A stretch of DNA of 8,114 nt, from assembly GCA_937859855.1 (NCBI GenBank), contig CALMAR010000154.1, positions 1-8,114 of the forward strand, written 5' to 3'. Origin of the DNA: an uncultured Kineosporia sp. Lineage in GTDB: Bacteria > Actinomycetota > Actinomycetes > Actinomycetales > Kineosporiaceae. Numbering within the stretch: the stretch's first letter is position 1; each line of letters opens with the position of its first letter. The translations under genes were made by a program, and so were the position numbers. The notes under the pieces are model-generated. The model did no database searches. It was given only the letters and a program-made list of their open reading frames with translations, and had not been told where the DNA came from. Positions 5,323 to 8,114 of this stretch are shown here, one piece after another.

Positions 5323-7014
5323 CTAGTCTCCGTCGTCGCGGCGATAGCGCTGGCCGGTGACCGGATTGACCGCGGTCTGCCCGGGCGGCAGGTTGGACAG
5401 GTCGTCGGCGATGACGGTGGACATGTCGCCCGAGTCGGGCAGCCGCAGAACCGGTTCGGCGTCACCCGTGACCGGGACCAGCACCAGTTCGGACGAGTCG
5501 CGCTTGGGCAGCGTCTCACCCCGGAAGTAGGCCGGCCTGATCGCCTGCCAGACGAACATCAGCACCACGCCGAGCAGCAGGGAGCCCACGCCGAGAATGA
5601 AGACACCACCGATGCCGCCGATGCTGGTGTATCCGTAGTCCGGGTCGGCGTAGGTCTTGCAGGCCCAGACGAAGGCGGCGAGCAGGATCACCCCGCCCAG
5701 GCTGGGCAGGATCGCCTGCATGACCAGGTCGCGAGTGCTGCGGCGGACGGTCTTGCGATAGAACCAGGCACAGGCGAAGCCGGTCAGGCCGTAGTAGAAG
5801 GCGATCATCAGGCCGACCGCGGCGATCGTGTCAGCCAGGATGTTCGCGCTGATCAGGGTCAGGCCGACGTAGAAGACGATGGAGACCGCGCCCATCCAGA
5901 TCGTGGAGTCGGTCGGCGTCAGGTACTTCGGATGCACCCGGGCGAAGCGTTCGGGGATCGCCCGGAACACCGCCATCGACAGGGACGTGCGGGCAGTGGG
6001 CAGGATCGTGGTCTGAGTCGACGCCGATGCCGAGGTCAGCACGCAGATCGCGAGCAGGTGGACCATGATCCACCCCACGGTGCCGCCCCCGAACACCTGG
6101 TGCCCCATCACCGCGAACACATCGTCGGCGTTGTCAGCGTTACCCAGGCCGATCCCCTTGTCACCGACCCCGGCGAACGCGATCGTCGCCACGGAGACCG
6201 CGGCGTAGATGAGCAGCAGCAGCACGGTGGAGAGGATGGCGGCCCGGCCCGGCGTGGTGGCCGGATCATCGGCCTCCTCATTGACGGCGACCGCGGTGTC
6301 CCAGCCCCAGTAGATGAACACCGCGATCAGGGTGGCGGTCACGATCGCGGTGCCGCTCAGACCGGACGGGGAGAACCAGGACAGGCTCGGCTTCAGGCTG
6401 CCGGCCGGAGCGTCACCCGCCAGCACCTTGACCAGCGCGAACCCGGCGAACCCGATCAGGGTGAGCACCTCGACGCCGAGCAGGGCGTACTGCATCCGCG
6501 CGGACACCTCGATACCGCGGTAGCAGATGTAGGTCATGATGATGATCCAGATGATCCCGGCGACCGTGCTCCAGAACAGGCTGCCGGCCAGGCCGTCCGC
6601 GCCGACCAGGGTGAACGAGTAGGAGCCCGCGATCGCGGACAGGTTCGCCATCACGATGATGTCGGCGATGATGATGCCCCAGCCGCCCATCCAGCCGATC
6701 CGCGGCCCGAACGCGCGCGCGGCCCAGGTGAACGTCGTCCCGCAGTCCGGTTCGGCCTTGTTCAGTTCGGCGTACCCGACCGCGATCAGGTACATCGGGA
6801 CGAAGGCCAGGATCATGATCAGCGGCGCCTTGACCCCGACGATCCCGTCACCGTTCTCGGTGATCACCACATAGCCGAGGCTGGCGGCCAGGCTGTAGGC
6901 CGGCGCGGTCGACGCGATGCCGATGACAATGCTGCCGAGCAGACCCAGGGCGCCGGCTTTCAGGCCTTTGCCCTCGGCCGTGTCGCTGCCGCCGGCCGGA
7001 AGAGTCACCGCCAT
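5323..7014 (-). CDS. APC-superfamily amino acid / amine permease
   Basis: A 563-residue integral membrane transporter with 12 predicted TM segments at about 20-42, 60-84, 105-130, 148-165, 175-198, 220-243, 259-281, 311-333, 370-390, 394-418, 433-453 and 466-489. TM1 has the broken-helix signature GIASTAPAYSL; TM6 has YWGWDTAVAVNEEADDP, the usual APC arrangement for substrate and cation sites; the loop after TM8 has SASTQTTILPTARTSLSMA and IPERFARVHPKYLTPTDST. The family imports amino acids or amines, usually with a proton or by exchange; the substrate cannot be read from sequence. A hydrophilic tail of about 70 residues (490-563) is longer than in minimal members. I chose the ATG at 7014 because AAGGCGG (7023-7029) lies 8 nt upstream. 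The frame is open to 7233, but that extension is polar, unlike the family and overlaps the phosphatase stop. It appears to be a single-gene transcription unit. Confidence 0.92.
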   Translation of the reverse strand: MAVTLPAGGSDTAEGKGLKAGALGLLGSIVIGIASTAPAYSLAASLGYVVITENGDGIVGVKAPLIMILAFVPMYLIAVGYAELNKAEPDCGTTFTWAARAFGPRIGWMGGWGIIIADIIVMANLSAIAGSYSFTLVGADGLAGSLFWSTVAGIIWIIIMTYICYRGIEVSARMQYALLGVEVLTLIGFAGFALVKVLAGDAPAGSLKPSLSWFSPSGLSGTAIVTATLIAVFIYWGWDTAVAVNEEADDPATTPGRAAILSTVLLLLIYAAVSVATIAFAGVGDKGIGLGNADNADDVFAVMGHQVFGGGTVGWIMVHLLAICVLTSASASTQTTILPTARTSLSMAVFRAIPERFARVHPKYLTPTDSTIWMGAVSIVFYVGLTLISANILADTIAAVGLMIAFYYGLTGFACAWFYRKTVRRSTRDLVMQAILPSLGGVILLAAFVWACKTYADPDYGYTSIGGIGGVFILGVGSLLLGVVLMFVWQAIRPAYFRGETLPKRDSSELVLVPVTGDAEPVLRLPDSGDMSTVIADDLSNLPPGQTAVNPVTGQRYRRDDGD

Positions 7015-7062
7015 GGCAAATACCGCCTTCGTACGATTCCCGAGTTCTGCCCAGTGGGATCG

Positions 7063-7092
7063 TTTATCGCAGCCGATGGGCCGAATGCACAA
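7063..7092 (-). promoter_or_regulatory. Candidate permease promoter
   Basis: TTGTGC (7087-7092) and GATAAA (7063-7068) on the minus strand are separated by 18 bp, which would give a leader of about 40 nt containing the AAGGCGG ribosome site. The -35 match is weak and the -10 matches four of six positions. It is the best pair I can find in this gap, but the assignment is tentative. Confidence 0.3.
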
Positions 7093-7100
7093 GCGCTTCC

Positions 7101-7122
7101 GTTGACCTTCTTCAGACTCAAC
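7101..7122. repeat. Inverted repeat upstream of the permease
   Basis: GTTGA, twelve bases, TCAAC. It lies just upstream of the candidate promoter, where an activator or repressor site would be expected. Five-base arms are short and could occur by chance. Confidence 0.3.
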
Positions 7123-7158
7123 ACGGATTACGCCGTCATCGTTCGCTCTGATTGACGA

Positions 7159-7184
7159 GTTCGATAGCAGATCGTGACTCGAAC
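7159..7184. repeat. Inverted repeat in the permease upstream region
   Basis: GTTCGA, fourteen bases, TCGAAC form perfect 6-bp arms. The A/T content here is higher than in the surrounding coding DNA, as expected for a control region. It could be an operator or part of the phosphatase 3' end; nothing in sequence decides. Confidence 0.35.
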
Positions 7185-7194
7185 AATGGTTTGC

Positions 7195-7212
7195 GCTGAG
7201 CCCGGGCTCAGC
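7195..7212 (-). terminator. Hairpin downstream of the HAD phosphatase gene
   Basis: GCTGAGCCCGGGCTCAGC is a perfect 18-bp palindrome beginning 17 nt past the phosphatase stop. It can fold as a 7-bp stem with a CCGG loop. The following minus-strand bases are not U-rich, so if it terminates transcription it is of the U-poor type common in Actinobacteria. Confidence 0.5.
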
Positions 7213-7229
7213 CGCCGTCCGCTCAGCGG

Positions 7230-8102
7230 TCAAGCGGTCAGCGCCTCCAGCACCTCGGCCAGTCCGTCGTCCTGCACTGGTCCCGCCACCAGGTCGGCAC
7301 CGGCCTTGACGTCGTCGGTGGCGTTGCCCATCGCTACCGAACGCCCGGCCCAGGCGAACATTTCCAGGTCGTTGCGGCCGTCACCGACGGCCAGAGTCTG
7401 GGCCGGATCCACCCCCAGGCGGCTGCGGACGACCTCGAGGGCGCTGGCCTTGCTGACCCCCTCGGGAGCCAGGTCGAGCCAGGCGGTCCAGCCCACTGCG
7501 TAGTTGACCCCATGCAGGCCGAGGTGCGCGGTCAGGGTGAGGAAGTCGTCCGAGGTGTGCTCCGGGCTGCGCACCACCACCCGGCAGGCGGGCTCGTGGG
7601 TCAGCTCGTCGAAGCTGTCAGCCACCCGGACGTTGATGCCGTCCAGTTCACCCGGCGGGAACGGGGCGGTGAGCAGGAAGCCGCCGCGGCCGCTCTCGAG
7701 CGCGTAGAGCGCGGTGGGCAGGTGCTGCCGGAGCAGGGTGAGCACCGGCCCGGCGTCGAAGGTGACCACATCGGTGGTCTCGTAGCCGTCGGCCAGCGAA
7801 GGGTCGAGCCGCAGGGTGACCGAGCCGTTGCTGCAGACCGCCCAGCCGGAGACCAGCTCGAGCCGGTCCAGCACCGGCAGGGTCTGGTCCATCGAGCGGC
7901 CGGTCGCGATCACCACGTGGGTGCCAAGCTCGGCGACGGCGCGGACGGCGGCCCGCACCCGGTCGGTCAGCCGCTGGTCGTGATCGAGGATGGTGCCGTC
8001 GATGTCGAGGGCGACCAGCTTGGGCGTCCAGCCCGGCTCACCGCCCGGTGAGCGGATGCGCTCGCGCGGCGTCCGGCCATCCGCCGGTCGGCCTGCCGTC
8101 AC
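7230..8102 (-). CDS. Cof-type HAD-IIB phosphatase (start may lie beyond the right edge)
   Basis: A soluble HAD-superfamily hydrolase, about 290 residues, of the Cof/YbjI type that dephosphorylates sugar phosphates, flavin nucleotides or related metabolites. Motif I is DIDGT (nucleophile D33 and acid/base D35), motif II is ATGRS (66-70), SNG follows at 91-93, the motif III lysine is K218 (EGVSKASALEVV), and motif IV is GDGRNDLEM (240-248), so all catalytic residues are present. The C2-type cap lies between motifs II and III (about 95-205). The GTG at 8102 gives 32 residues before the first Asp, longer than usual, and the frame stays open to the window edge. A GGAG 3 nt upstream and a TGA overlapping the GTG in another frame favour this start. 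The family is certain; the substrate is not predictable. Confidence 0.88.
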   Translation of the reverse strand: MTAGRPADGRTPRERIRSPGGEPGWTPKLVALDIDGTILDHDQRLTDRVRAAVRAVAELGTHVVIATGRSMDQTLPVLDRLELVSGWAVCSNGSVTLRLDPSLADGYETTDVVTFDAGPVLTLLRQHLPTALYALESGRGGFLLTAPFPPGELDGINVRVADSFDELTHEPACRVVVRSPEHTSDDFLTLTAHLGLHGVNYAVGWTAWLDLAPEGVSKASALEVVRSRLGVDPAQTLAVGDGRNDLEMFAWAGRSVAMGNATDDVKAGADLVAGPVQDDGLAEVLEALTA

Positions 8103-8114
8103 CGGCTCCAGCCC

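Noticed and set aside
5275..7155. A 626-codon open frame on the plus strand covering the whole permease
   Set aside because: It is extremely rich in Asp, His, Gln, Arg and Gly with no recognisable domain, as expected for the antisense frame of a high-GC gene. The opposite strand encodes a clear 12-TM transporter.
7219..7229. CCGCT-C-AGCGG mini inverted repeat at the phosphatase stop
   Set aside because: A one-base loop cannot form a stable hairpin; most likely chance in G/C-rich sequence.
7015..7233. N-terminal extension of the permease to position 7233
   Set aside because: Polar, unlike the family, crosses the hairpin and overlaps the phosphatase stop. The ATG at 7014 has a well-placed ribosome site.
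7512..8051. Plus-strand open frame opposite the HAD phosphatase
   Set aside because: Antisense shadow of a gene with all four HAD motifs.

Overview
The window is high-GC DNA (roughly two thirds G+C) with actinobacterial character. Gene starts are often GTG, genes overlap through GTGA or TGATG junctions, two starts look leaderless, and the families (a GAF/winged-helix regulator, a stand-alone Clp N-domain protein paired with a small HTH protein, PRC-barrel pairs) are typical of Actinomycetes. No marker pins down a genus. All ten genes I can support lie on the minus strand. The long plus-strand reading frames are antisense shadows. I see no tRNA, rRNA, insertion sequence or CRISPR array.

Read in the direction of transcription (right to left), the window starts with a Cof-type HAD phosphatase (7230-8102, possibly begun outside the window). 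A hairpin and a 215-bp regulatory gap with inverted repeats follow. Next is a 12-TM APC-superfamily amino acid/amine permease (5323-7014). A compact promoter with two nearly identical palindromes (5263-5308) then drives a two-gene operon: a small HTH DNA-binding protein (4941-5261) and a stand-alone double Clp-N protein (4352-4939).

After another hairpin (4320-4339) comes a three-gene operon: a 42-residue membrane peptide (4108-4236) and two tandem PRC-barrel paralogues (3387-4085 and 2956-3390). Then a coupled pair: a coiled-coil/four-TM membrane protein (2251-2859) and a coiled-coil cytosolic protein (1280-2251) whose C-terminus carries a W..LGP.P / AYR / LGP.P signature that I associate with C-terminal tails of actinobacterial MobF relaxases. 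Last is a GAF-domain regulator with a winged helix (1-1222, C-terminus cut by the left edge), apparently leaderless.

The middle of the window (HTH/Clp-N, PRC-barrel trio, membrane/coiled-coil pair) looks like a run of small accessory operons with possible envelope or proteostasis roles; that shared theme is inference. The most testable points are the twin-palindrome leaderless promoter in front of the HTH/Clp-N pair and the uncharacterised membrane/coiled-coil pair. The flanking permease, phosphatase and GAF regulator are ordinary families.
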